Source of the DNA: Desulfurococcales archaeon
GTDB lineage: Archaea; Thermoproteota; Thermoprotei_A; Sulfolobales; Acidilobaceae
Length of the DNA: 37,689 nucleotides
Direction of reading: 5' to 3'
Assembly: GCA_015523445.1 (NCBI GenBank)
Contig: WAKG01000015.1
Location: 1 to 37,689 of the forward strand
In this document: positions 1 through 6,715 of the stretch, piece after piece
How the letters are laid out: every line of letters starts with the position of its first letter
Position numbering within the stretch: the first letter of the stretch is position 1
Position numbers and translations under genes: made by a program
Notes under the pieces: generated by a model
Told to the model about the DNA's origin: nothing
Databases searched by the model: none
Seen by the model: the letters and a program-made list of their open reading frames with translations, nothing else

Positions 1-676
1 GGCTGTGCTCAAACTGGCCTTCACCCTGCCTTCCTATTAGGAAGAATGACTCTATTGGTTCCCTCACCTTGACGCCTGGGGGGACGTAGATGAATGTACC
101 TCCACTCCACAGGGCTCCGTGGAGAGCTGCAAACTTGTGGTCTGCTGGTGGGAACACCTTTAGGAAGTACTTCTTCACCAGATCCGGGTACTTCTGCACT
201 GCCTCCTCTAGGGGTAGGACTATTACTCCCTTCTTCTTGAGATACTCCTTCATCCTAGCATATACTGTCTCACTGTCGTACACAGCTACCAGGCCTGAGA
301 GGAACCTGGCCTCCAGCTCTGGCAGGCCCAGCTTCTCATAGTACTTCCTCATATAGTCAGGCAGCTCCTCCCAGTCCTGGGTGAACTCTGCCTCAGGCTT
401 CACATAGTGGGACAGGGCGTCTAGATCTATCTCCTCTATGCCGGTCAGCCAGCGGGGCATGGGTAGCTTGTAAAATAGGTCTAGGCTCCTGAGCCTGAGG
501 CGCCTCATCCAGTCGGGCTCCTTCTTTATCCTGCTGATCTCCTCTACAAGGCTCCTGGTTATCTTACCCTTCAGCTCCACTTCTGCCCTGGGTGGCTTGT
601 CTAGCCATCCTAGGATCTCGGGGCTATCAGCCCCCTTAAGAATGTCCTCCTTTATCTTAACAGCCTGCTCGGCCAC
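1..676 (-). CDS. sufB: Fe-S cluster assembly protein SufB (partial, runs off window start)
   Basis: Minus-strand translation from GTG at 676 reads VAEQAVKIKEDILKGADSPEILGWLDKP...IYVPPGVKVREPIESFFLIG..., SufB-like, directly downstream of sufC. Confidence 0.88.
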   Translation of the reverse strand, partial: MAEQAVKIKEDILKGADSPEILGWLDKPPRAEVELKGKITRSLVEEISRIKKEPDWMRRLRLRSLDLFYKLPMPRWLTGIEEIDLDALSHYVKPEAEFTQDWEELPDYMRKYYEKLGLPELEARFLSGLVAVYDSETVYARMKEYLKKKGVIVLPLEEAVQKYPDLVKKYFLKVFPPADHKFAALHGALWSGGTFIYVPPGVKVREPIESFFLIGRQGEGQFEHS

Positions 677-715
677 TCCAAACCACCTCCCTTTTACACT
701 GTTAAAGTTCAGAGG

Positions 716-1495
716 CTATATTGTAGACTCCTTACCCTCCACATACCTCCTCCTTATATACGCGTAGCCCCGCTCCTCTACAAGGTCAGCCAGCTCCGGG
801 CCGCCCTGCACGGCCACCCTCCCGTCGAGCAGCACGGTGACCATGTCGGGCTTCACATACTTGAACATCCTAGCGTAGTGTGTGATCAGCATGATGCCAT
901 GGCCCTGAGCTTTGAGGTCAACTAGGTACTCTGATACCTTCTTAACACCATCTACATCGAGCCCGCTGTCAGGCTCGTCCAGTATTATTATCTTAGGCCT
1001 GACCACTAGTGCCTGTAGGAGCTCGCTCCTCTTCTTCTCTCCGCCGCTGAACCCTACGTTAATCTCCCTCTGCAGCAGGTCTCTGGAGAGGCCTAGCTCC
1101 TCCGCTAGAGAGTACATCCTCCTAACTACCTTGGGGTCCCTCACCCTGGTGAGATCGCTGGAACCCTGCCTCTTGTTGAGGGCAGCGATCATGAGGGTGG
1201 TCAGCCTGACACCGGGTATCTGTGGGGGATCCTGGAGAGCCATGAATAGCCCCTTTAGAGCCCTCTCCTCGGTGGGTAGGTCTAGTATACTCTCGCCGTC
1301 AAGCCTTATATCGCCCTGCTCGACCTCATACCCCTCTCTACCCATTACGGTGTAGGCTAGCGTGCTCTTCCCGCTCCCGTTTGGACCCATTATGGCGTGT
1401 ATGGCCCCGTAGCCTACGTTTAGCGAGACGCCCTTGAGCACCTTCTTGCCGTAGACGTTGACGTGGAGGTCAACTACCTCTAAACCCTTCGACAC
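716..1495 (-). CDS. sufC: Fe-S cluster assembly ATPase SufC
   Basis: Walker A GPNGSGKST, FSGGEKKRSELLQAL signature, LDEPDSGLDVDGV; SufC-specific layout next to sufB. Confidence 0.95.
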   Translation of the reverse strand: MSKGLEVVDLHVNVYGKKVLKGVSLNVGYGAIHAIMGPNGSGKSTLAYTVMGREGYEVEQGDIRLDGESILDLPTEERALKGLFMALQDPPQIPGVRLTTLMIAALNKRQGSSDLTRVRDPKVVRRMYSLAEELGLSRDLLQREINVGFSGGEKKRSELLQALVVRPKIIILDEPDSGLDVDGVKKVSEYLVDLKAQGHGIMLITHYARMFKYVKPDMVTVLLDGRVAVQGGPELADLVEERGYAYIRRRYVEGKESTI

Positions 1496-1583
1496 GGTCG
1501 CTCACCTTTAACGCGTGTTAAACACCTAGGCGGGGGGCGCTTAAATGCTTTAACAAGGACATGCAAATAACAAGGCCAGCCAG

Positions 1584-2339
1584 GTGGTAAGAGTGAGAGT
1601 AGAGATATTAATTCACCCAACATGCGCCACCAGCTATAAAGTAGTCAAACACCTACACTCAAAGAGGCTCCTAGGCAAGGCAGAGCTAGCCCCCACCTCC
1701 AGTCCAAGACACGCATTCAGGGCCCGAGTATGGAGCGTGCCCTGGATAATTGTAGATGGGATACCTGCTGCAACAGACCCCGTAACGCCCGAGGAGGTCG
1801 AATCGATAATATTAGAGGGTAAGGCAGAGATACCAAGAGACCCGGTAAAAGCGTTCATGGAGGCAGTCCTACACAGCGCCTACGCGGCGAGCGTCGCAGT
1901 AGTCCACGGTAGCATAAACCCCGTCTTAGATGAGGACCTAGCAAGCGCCGCGCTCAGGACACCCCTAGGAGGACCCAGCCCAGGCCAGCTCAGGATACAC
2001 GATACAGTATACATGGAGTGGAGTAACATGCTTGTTAGGGCACTAGCGATCAGCCTGGTAAGGGAGCTATGGTGGGCTACACGAGGCTCTCCACCAAGCC
2101 TAGTCGAGCTAGGCAACCTAGAGGCAATAGCAGGTACATGGCTACTAGCCAAGGCTAGTATAGGAAGGGCAGGACTCCCAGGCGACCCAAGTAGCCGGGA
2201 AGTCAAGGGAGCTGGAGAGCTGGCCGAGTTCCTCTCAAAGACCTACAATAGCCTGGTTAAGAGGGTGGAGAGGGAGCAGAAGATGATACTGGGGGACAAA
2301 GAGTACTGGAGGCTTATCGAGGATCTAGGGCTAAACTAG
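1584..2339 (+). CDS. Thioredoxin/glutaredoxin-like N-terminal domain with ~170-aa helical C-terminal extension
   Basis: IHPTCATSYKVVKHL and VPWIIVDG (cis-Pro-like) resemble a thioredoxin fold; C-terminal part unrecognised; GTG start. Confidence 0.55.
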   Translation: MVRVRVEILIHPTCATSYKVVKHLHSKRLLGKAELAPTSSPRHAFRARVWSVPWIIVDGIPAATDPVTPEEVESIILEGKAEIPRDPVKAFMEAVLHSAYAASVAVVHGSINPVLDEDLASAALRTPLGGPSPGQLRIHDTVYMEWSNMLVRALAISLVRELWWATRGSPPSLVELGNLEAIAGTWLLAKASIGRAGLPGDPSSREVKGAGELAEFLSKTYNSLVKRVEREQKMILGDKEYWRLIEDLGLN

Positions 2340-2632
2340 CGGTGGCCATGATGCGCAGGGCCATGTACATGACCAGTCACCCTAAAAATCCTATAACTAA
2401 ATCGACACTGTCCCAATAGCCTATTTAACCCTCCTTTCTCAATCCAAGCCCTAGCCTCCTCGAGGCTCCTCCACATAACCAGTATCCAAGGCTTGCCATC
2501 AAGATCCTCGATAGTAATAGCTGCATGAACCCCATCAATCTTTGAGAAAGAATCTAAAACTCTAGGCACGTCAATCGAGCCACACTCAACCCCAACTAAA
2601 ATCGATACCCGCGGAGGCATAATATCCACCAT
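2336..2632 (-). CDS. Hypothetical protein (98 aa)
   Basis: ORF between annotated genes, convergent with 1584-2339 (4-nt overlap). Confidence 0.4.
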   Translation of the reverse strand: MVDIMPPRVSILVGVECGSIDVPRVLDSFSKIDGVHAAITIEDLDGKPWILVMWRSLEEARAWIEKGGLNRLLGQCRFSYRIFRVTGHVHGPAHHGHR

Positions 2633-2722
2633 GACATCTATAGAGGCCCCTGAATGGAGGTAATAATTATGAGGTAGGATAACACTTAAACCCCCGACAT
2701 GTAATCAATCCCTATAGCGGGT

Positions 2723-2814
2723 GGGCCCGTAGCTCAGCCAGGCAGAGCGGCGGACCCCACAGGGGGCCGAGGCTCCAGACCCGTAGGTCGGGGGTTCGAA
2801 TCCCCTCGGGCCCA
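2723..2814 (+). tRNA. trnW: tRNA-Trp (CCA), ~18-nt non-canonical intron; CCA encoded at 2815-2817
   Basis: Acceptor GGGCCCG/CGGGCCC, D arm GCTCAGCCAGGCAGAGC, T arm GGGGGTTCGAATCCCCT; after removing ~18 nt the anticodon arm is GCGGG-CTCCAGA-CCCGT (anticodon 2775-2777). Confidence 0.82.
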
Positions 2815-2919
2815 CCACACTCTGCGAGGGCTCCTAACCCCCGTCCATATATACTAGGCTTTAAAACATATTATTCCATCCATACAATACAATTACATCA
2901 TGGCACCGGGTGGCACGAT

Positions 2920-3294
2920 ATGCCCACCAAGCCCTACATAGGGGACGTCCTACACTTTAAAGACGACGAGATCATAATCTATGGGATAGGGAAGCCGAAA
3001 ACACTCAAACTACCAGAAGAGGTACACAGATGGCTCAAGGAGAGCTACGCCGCAAAAAGGATACTAGAGGAGCTAGTCACACACTACAAGTTCAGGGCAA
3101 GACTAAGCCACCCAGCAAGCCTAAGAAGCCTAATACTCCTCCTCTACGCCAGGGCACACGGGATCCCACCATACAAGGTAGCAAGGAAATACGGGATAGC
3201 ACCCGAGCAACTATACAGGATGGAGAGAGGACTCAAAAAAGACAACCTATACGACTTCACAATGAACCTACTCTCACTAGAAGCAACATCGTGA
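2920..3294 (+). CDS. Hypothetical protein with possible HTH-like C-terminal segment
   Basis: 124-aa ORF; ...HGIPPYKVARKYGIAPEQLYRMERGL resembles a helix-turn-helix; lies between two tRNAs. Confidence 0.5.
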   Translation: MPTKPYIGDVLHFKDDEIIIYGIGKPKTLKLPEEVHRWLKESYAAKRILEELVTHYKFRARLSHPASLRSLILLLYARAHGIPPYKVARKYGIAPEQLYRMERGLKKDNLYDFTMNLLSLEATS

Positions 3295-3340
3295 AGGTAA
3301 CCCATATAAAACCCACCACCTGGAACCTATAGGCACGGGC

Positions 3341-3414
3341 GCCGGGGTAGCTCAGCTAGGTAGAGCGCCGGGCTGTTAACCCGGTGGTCGGGGGTTCAAG
3401 TCCCCTCCCCGGCG
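3341..3414 (+). tRNA. trnN: tRNA-Asn (GTT); CCA encoded at 3415-3417
   Basis: GCCGGGG/CCCCGGC acceptor, GCCGGGCTGTTAACCCGGT anticodon arm, GGGGGTTCAAGTCCCCT T arm, G73. Confidence 0.95.
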
Positions 3415-3579
3415 CCAGAAACCATGATACAGATATCCAAAACAATCAGAATCAATCAAATACTCAACCACCACCTAGCCTCATTCCTCACTCGAATCCC
3501 CAATCAGTAAATACTATTACTATATGCCACTGACTGCATAGAAGCGTATATCAAGAATAGTACCAAGGGGTTAGGTATT

Positions 3580-3909
3580 ATGCCTAGAGGAGACCTCCCA
3601 CTAGTCCTTATAGCCAGATTCTATGGGAGTAGTAGAGGTTGCTTCAAGGCAGGTGATACCCTAAGAGGTTTAGACGCCAATTACTCAACATACTATCGTA
3701 AGTTGGAAGATCGAGTTATGTATGTGAGGGTGTTGTTGGGGGTCTATCATTCCTGGATGCCTGAGAACGTTAGGAGGGCTATAGTGGAGGCTATAGATAG
3801 CGCTGAGGCTGTGAAGGCCTCCCTGGCGAGGGAGGTGGACCCTGTCCTAAGGAGCCTGGCCAACAGGTCCCAGGCTGGCCTGGAGGCCAGGGTGTTAGAG
3901 AAGGCCTGA
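3580..3909 (+). CDS. Hypothetical protein (109 aa)
   Basis: ORF with plausible composition; no family recognised. Confidence 0.45.
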   Translation: MPRGDLPLVLIARFYGSSRGCFKAGDTLRGLDANYSTYYRKLEDRVMYVRVLLGVYHSWMPENVRRAIVEAIDSAEAVKASLAREVDPVLRSLANRSQAGLEARVLEKA

Positions 3910-3995
3910 ATCGCTCCAGCCCAAGTTTTCCCCCTAACACCCTGGGTGTAGTGTTTCCCTCTTCTTTAGGCTGAGGTGTGCTGGGATTGTGTGTT

Positions 3996-4067
3996 GGGGC
4001 GGCGGGTGTGATGATCGAGGCACGAGCTGACCTGTGATGTACGCTCGCTGCGCTGACCCGCCGCCCC
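3996..4067 (+). ncRNA. Box C/D guide sRNA
   Basis: Box C GTGATGA (4008-4014), 12-nt guide TCGAGGCACGAG, D' CTGA (4027-4030), C' GTGATGT (4034-4040), 12-nt guide ACGCTCGCTGCG, D CTGA (4053-4056); perfect 11-bp terminal stem GGGGCGGCGGG/CCCGCCGCCCC (3996-4006/4057-4067). Confidence 0.92.
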
Positions 4068-4283
4068 CTGTATACTCTGTGTGCTTAGGCCCAATAAGCC
4101 CTACGCTCTGCTTAGCCCCGCATTAGAATAGTTAGATCTCGTAGGCAGTAAACGCTAAAACAAATTCTTCATAGCCTCCAATACTCAGCTTGATGAGCCC
4201 TCTAGGGGGCGGAGAGGCTCTATGAGGTCTCCCTGGAGAGTGTATGATTCGTTTTATAAGCATGGAAGTCAATATTGTATGAC

Positions 4284-4355
4284 GGCCGAGGCGGGTGGCT
4301 ATGATCCTTCCCGGCTCTCCGGGGTAAGCTTGCCCGTCGGATGAGTGCTACTCTC
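4284..4355 (+). ncRNA. Structured repeat element E (divergent copy of a five-copy putative ncRNA family)
   Basis: GGCCGAGGCGGG...CCCGTCGGATGAGTGCTAC; arms CCGA-gg-CGGG (4286-4295)/CCCGTCGG (4333-4340), TGGC (4296-4299)/GCTA (4347-4350), extra hairpin CCCGG-CTCT-CCGGG (4310-4323). Confidence 0.6.
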
Positions 4356-4397
4356 TCTGTAATCTTTAAATTCTAAACGGGGTCTAAAGTGAATTGG

Positions 4398-4460
4398 GTG
4401 GAGGCCCCGGGACTGCGGGGGTGTACCGGGGTCCCGGATGACGCATCCCCCGCATACTCT
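4398..4460 (+). ncRNA. Structured repeat element A (putative pseudoknotted ncRNA)
   Basis: Arms CCGGGAC (4407-4413)/GTCCCGG (4431-4437) interleaved with GCGGGGG (4415-4421)/CCCCCGC (4447-4453); shared CCCGGATGA. Confidence 0.7.
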
Positions 4461-4526
4461 ATGTCTACCCATACCCCCCAGCGGCCACAGTTAAACATTA
4501 ATGTTGCATCGTAAACCGGCAATACT

Positions 4527-4590
4527 TGCCGAGTCCCGGGCGGGTAGCGGGGGCACCCCCGGGCCCCGGATGAGGCATCCCCGCACCCTC
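4527..4590 (+). ncRNA. Structured repeat element B (putative pseudoknotted ncRNA)
   Basis: TGCCGAG...CCCCGGATGAGGCATCCCCGC; arms CCGGG (4536-4540)/CCCGG (4565-4569) interleaved with GCGGGG (4547-4552)/CCCCGC (4579-4584). Confidence 0.7.
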
Positions 4591-4654
4591 TACCCGCCAA
4601 TTCCATATTCAACATAGCGGTCCTCTACAGTATCCTATCCTAAGGGTATTACTC

Positions 4655-4728
4655 TTCCAGGGGAGGGCACGGACTCATCCGGCCTGGGATATAGCGGCCC
4701 TCCCCCAAGGAGTTTCCCAGGCCTCGCC
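4655..4728 (-). ncRNA. Structured repeat element C (putative pseudoknotted ncRNA)
   Basis: Minus strand GGCGAGGCCTGGGA...TCCCAGGCCGGATGAG...GCCCTCCCC; arms at + coordinates 4715-4723/4681-4689 (9 bp) and 4697-4705/4660-4668 (9 bp), interleaved. Confidence 0.72.
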
Positions 4729-4752
4729 ATGTGGTTATTTTTAAGCTGAATG

Positions 4753-4775
4753 ATTATAATAAATTTTATTATAAT
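4753..4775. repeat. A/T-only perfect inverted repeat ATTATAATAAA-T-TTTATTATAAT
   Basis: 11-bp arms with 1-nt centre, between elements D and C. Confidence 0.9.
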
Positions 4776-4837
4776 AGATGTGGGGGACGCACTCATCCGG
4801 TACCCGGGTACCCCCCACGCCTCCCCGGGCCTCGGCA
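4776..4837 (-). ncRNA. Structured repeat element D (putative pseudoknotted ncRNA)
   Basis: Minus strand TGCCGAGGCCCGGGG...GTACCCGGGTACCGGATGAGTGCGTCCCCCAC; arms CCCGGG (4824-4829)/(4803-4808) and GTGGGGG/CCCCCAC (4812-4818/4780-4786). Confidence 0.7.
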
Positions 4838-4989
4838 TTTATAAGTAATATGATGATAGTATCCTTTTAAATGTAATTGGTCTGTGTTGTGAAGCTTTGC
4901 TAAGGGTATTAATATTTTTAGTTGGGGATGGGTTTAGAATTAAGGGTTGCGGTAGCTAGTTGATCAATGGGTGATGGGGTGCGAAGGGT

Positions 4990-5727
4990 TTGACTTTGAT
5001 GACTAGGCTATTGTTCCAGGAGGATAGTTATCTGAGGGAGTTTGAGGCTACCGTGTCTAGGATTGAGAGGGACATAGTGTTTCTGGATAGGACGGCATTC
5101 CATCCAACACCCTATGGTGGTCTTGATACTGATACGGGTGTGTTGGAGTCGGGCCGGGGCAGGGCTAGAGTGCTGGAGGCTAGGGTTGTGGGGGATGAGG
5201 TTGGCCATGTGGTAGATGATCCTAGCGTATTCGCTGTGGGGGATCGGGTCAGGGGTGTGATAGACTGGGATAGGAGGTACAGTATGATGAAGCTCCACAC
5301 GGCTAGCCACATACTGGCCTCGGTGTTGTACGAGAGGCATGGTGCAATGGTTACGGGTGGGCATATAACATGGGAGTATGCTAGGGACGACTTCAGCATA
5401 GAGTCGAGCGGGTGGAAGAGGATCATAGAGGATGCGGTGGAGGAGACTAACAGGATAATAGCCAGGTGCCTGGAGGTCAGGGTGTACTGGCTGCCCAGGA
5501 GGGAGGCCCTCAAGATACCTGGCCTCGTGAAGCTTGCAGACAAGATGCCGCCCGAGGTTGAGAGGGTTAGGATAGTGGAGATACCCGGGGTTGATATACA
5601 GGCCGATGGGGGGCCGCATGTGAGGAACACCTGCGAGATCGGCGGGATCAGGATATTCAAGTTCGAGAGCAAGGGGAGGAGGCGGAGGAGGGTCTACTAC
5701 ACCCTAGCCCAGCCCCGGCCAGGGTAG
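4990..5727 (+). CDS. alaX: Alanyl-tRNA editing protein (AlaX family); TTG start, or ATG at 4999
   Basis: HTASHIL (HxxxH) and GGPHVRNTCEIGGI motifs of the AlaRS editing/AlaX domain. Confidence 0.88.
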   Translation: MTLMTRLLFQEDSYLREFEATVSRIERDIVFLDRTAFHPTPYGGLDTDTGVLESGRGRARVLEARVVGDEVGHVVDDPSVFAVGDRVRGVIDWDRRYSMMKLHTASHILASVLYERHGAMVTGGHITWEYARDDFSIESSGWKRIIEDAVEETNRIIARCLEVRVYWLPRREALKIPGLVKLADKMPPEVERVRIVEIPGVDIQADGGPHVRNTCEIGGIRIFKFESKGRRRRRVYYTLAQPRPG

Positions 5728-5788
5728 TCTTTTAAACGGATAGAGTTAAGAGGATAGGCGGGAGTTCACGCTACAGGGGGAGGACTGC

Positions 5789-6223
5789 TTGGCAATGGAG
5801 ATACCGCCGGAGTGGAAGAAGTTCAGGTACAGGGGTAGGAGCCTAGAGGAGCTAATGGAGATGCCGCTAGACGAGCTAGTCCAGCTACTCCCGTCGAGGC
5901 AGAGGAGGAGCCTCCTCCGGGGCTTCACGCCGGCGCAGAAGAAGCTACTCCTCAAGATAAGGAAGGTTAAGAAGAGGATGCAGGAGGGCAAGCTGAAGAG
6001 GCCGCCAGTCATAAGGACCCACGTGAGGGACCTAGTGATACTGCCTGAGATGGTAGGCCTCACAATAGCAGTCTACAACGGGAAGGAGTTCGTCCCCGTC
6101 AGGATAGTCCCGGCTATGATAGGCCACTACCTAGGAGAGTTCAGCCACACCACCAAGATAGTCCAGCACGGCGAGCCGGGACTCAAGGCGACTAGGAGCA
6201 GCCTGCACGTTGCATCCAAGTAG
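5789..6223 (+). CDS. rps19: 30S ribosomal protein S19
   Basis: [25 protein letters not shown]...[21 protein letters not shown]. Confidence 0.96.
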   Translation: MAMEIPPEWKKFRYRGRSLEELMEMPLDELVQLLPSRQRRSLLRGFTPAQKKLLLKIRKVKKRMQEGKLKRPPVIRTHVRDLVILPEMVGLTIAVYNGKEFVPVRIVPAMIGHYLGEFSHTTKIVQHGEPGLKATRSSLHVASK

Positions 6224-6232
6224 AGGTGAGCA

Positions 6233-6709
6233 GTGGTGCCCAGGTGGAGCTATAGCTACAAGGTGAGGGACGAGTCTAACATAGCCAAGGCAATGGTGTG
6301 GGACGCCCCTGTGCACGTGAAGGTGATGAGGGAGGTAGCTGAGGCCATAAAAGGGATGAGGGTAGACGAGGCCAAGAGGTTCCTAGAGGCAGTTATAGAG
6401 AAGAAGGAGGCAGTCCCGTTCAGGAGGGCCCACGGCAAGCAGGCCCACCGGAGGGGGCTAGGGGCAAAGTGGGGCTGGCCAGCGGGCAGGTACCCGGTAA
6501 AGGCAGCTAAGATAATGCTCAGGCTCCTAAACAACGTGGAGAACAATGCGGAGAATAAGGGTCTAGAGGTGGAGAAGCTCAGGATAATCCATGTTGGGGT
6601 CCACAAAGGCCTCACCTTCAAGAGGTGGATGCCCCGGGCCTACGGCAGGGCATCCCCCAAGAACAAGACCCATAGCCATGTGGAGATAATCGTGGCCCAG
6701 GAGGGGTGA
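6233..6709 (+). CDS. rpl22: 50S ribosomal protein L22
   Basis: L22 sequence pattern and position between S19 and S3. Confidence 0.95.
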   Translation: MVPRWSYSYKVRDESNIAKAMVWDAPVHVKVMREVAEAIKGMRVDEAKRFLEAVIEKKEAVPFRRAHGKQAHRRGLGAKWGWPAGRYPVKAAKIMLRLLNNVENNAENKGLEVEKLRIIHVGVHKGLTFKRWMPRAYGRASPKNKTHSHVEIIVAQEG

Positions 6710-6715
6710 TGACGG

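Noticed and set aside
912-1355. 147-aa + strand ORF opposite sufC
   Set aside because: Shadow ORF; Ser/Leu-rich translation with no family resemblance.
4284-4837. Chromosomal replication origin with ORB-like repeats flanking an A/T-rich unwinding element
   Set aside because: Layout is suggestive but no Cdc6/Orc1 gene is nearby, I do not recognise the archaeal ORB consensus, and the interleaved complementary arms plus phased TATA-like boxes fit RNA genes better. Not excluded.
4284-4837. Kink-turn (L7Ae-binding) formed by CCGAGG and GGATGAG strands
   Set aside because: The two strands resemble a k-turn and element C places them next to a stem, but the geometry is not consistent across A, B, D and E. 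Kept only as an alternative.
4284-4837. ToxI-like type III toxin-antitoxin repeat pseudoknots
   Set aside because: Tandem pseudoknots invite the comparison, but there is no recognisable ToxN-like gene nearby and the copies are on opposite strands.
4284-4837. CRISPR array
   Set aside because: Repeats are diverged, structured, in both orientations and not separated by uniform spacers; no cas genes.
4373-4838. Minus-strand ORFs 4373-4615 and 4635-4838
   Set aside because: Low-complexity, Gly/Pro-rich translations that simply cross the structured repeats; no coding character.
5008-5672. Long antisense ORFs (203 and 186 aa) opposite alaX
   Set aside because: Shadow ORFs caused by codon bias of the strongly supported AlaX CDS.
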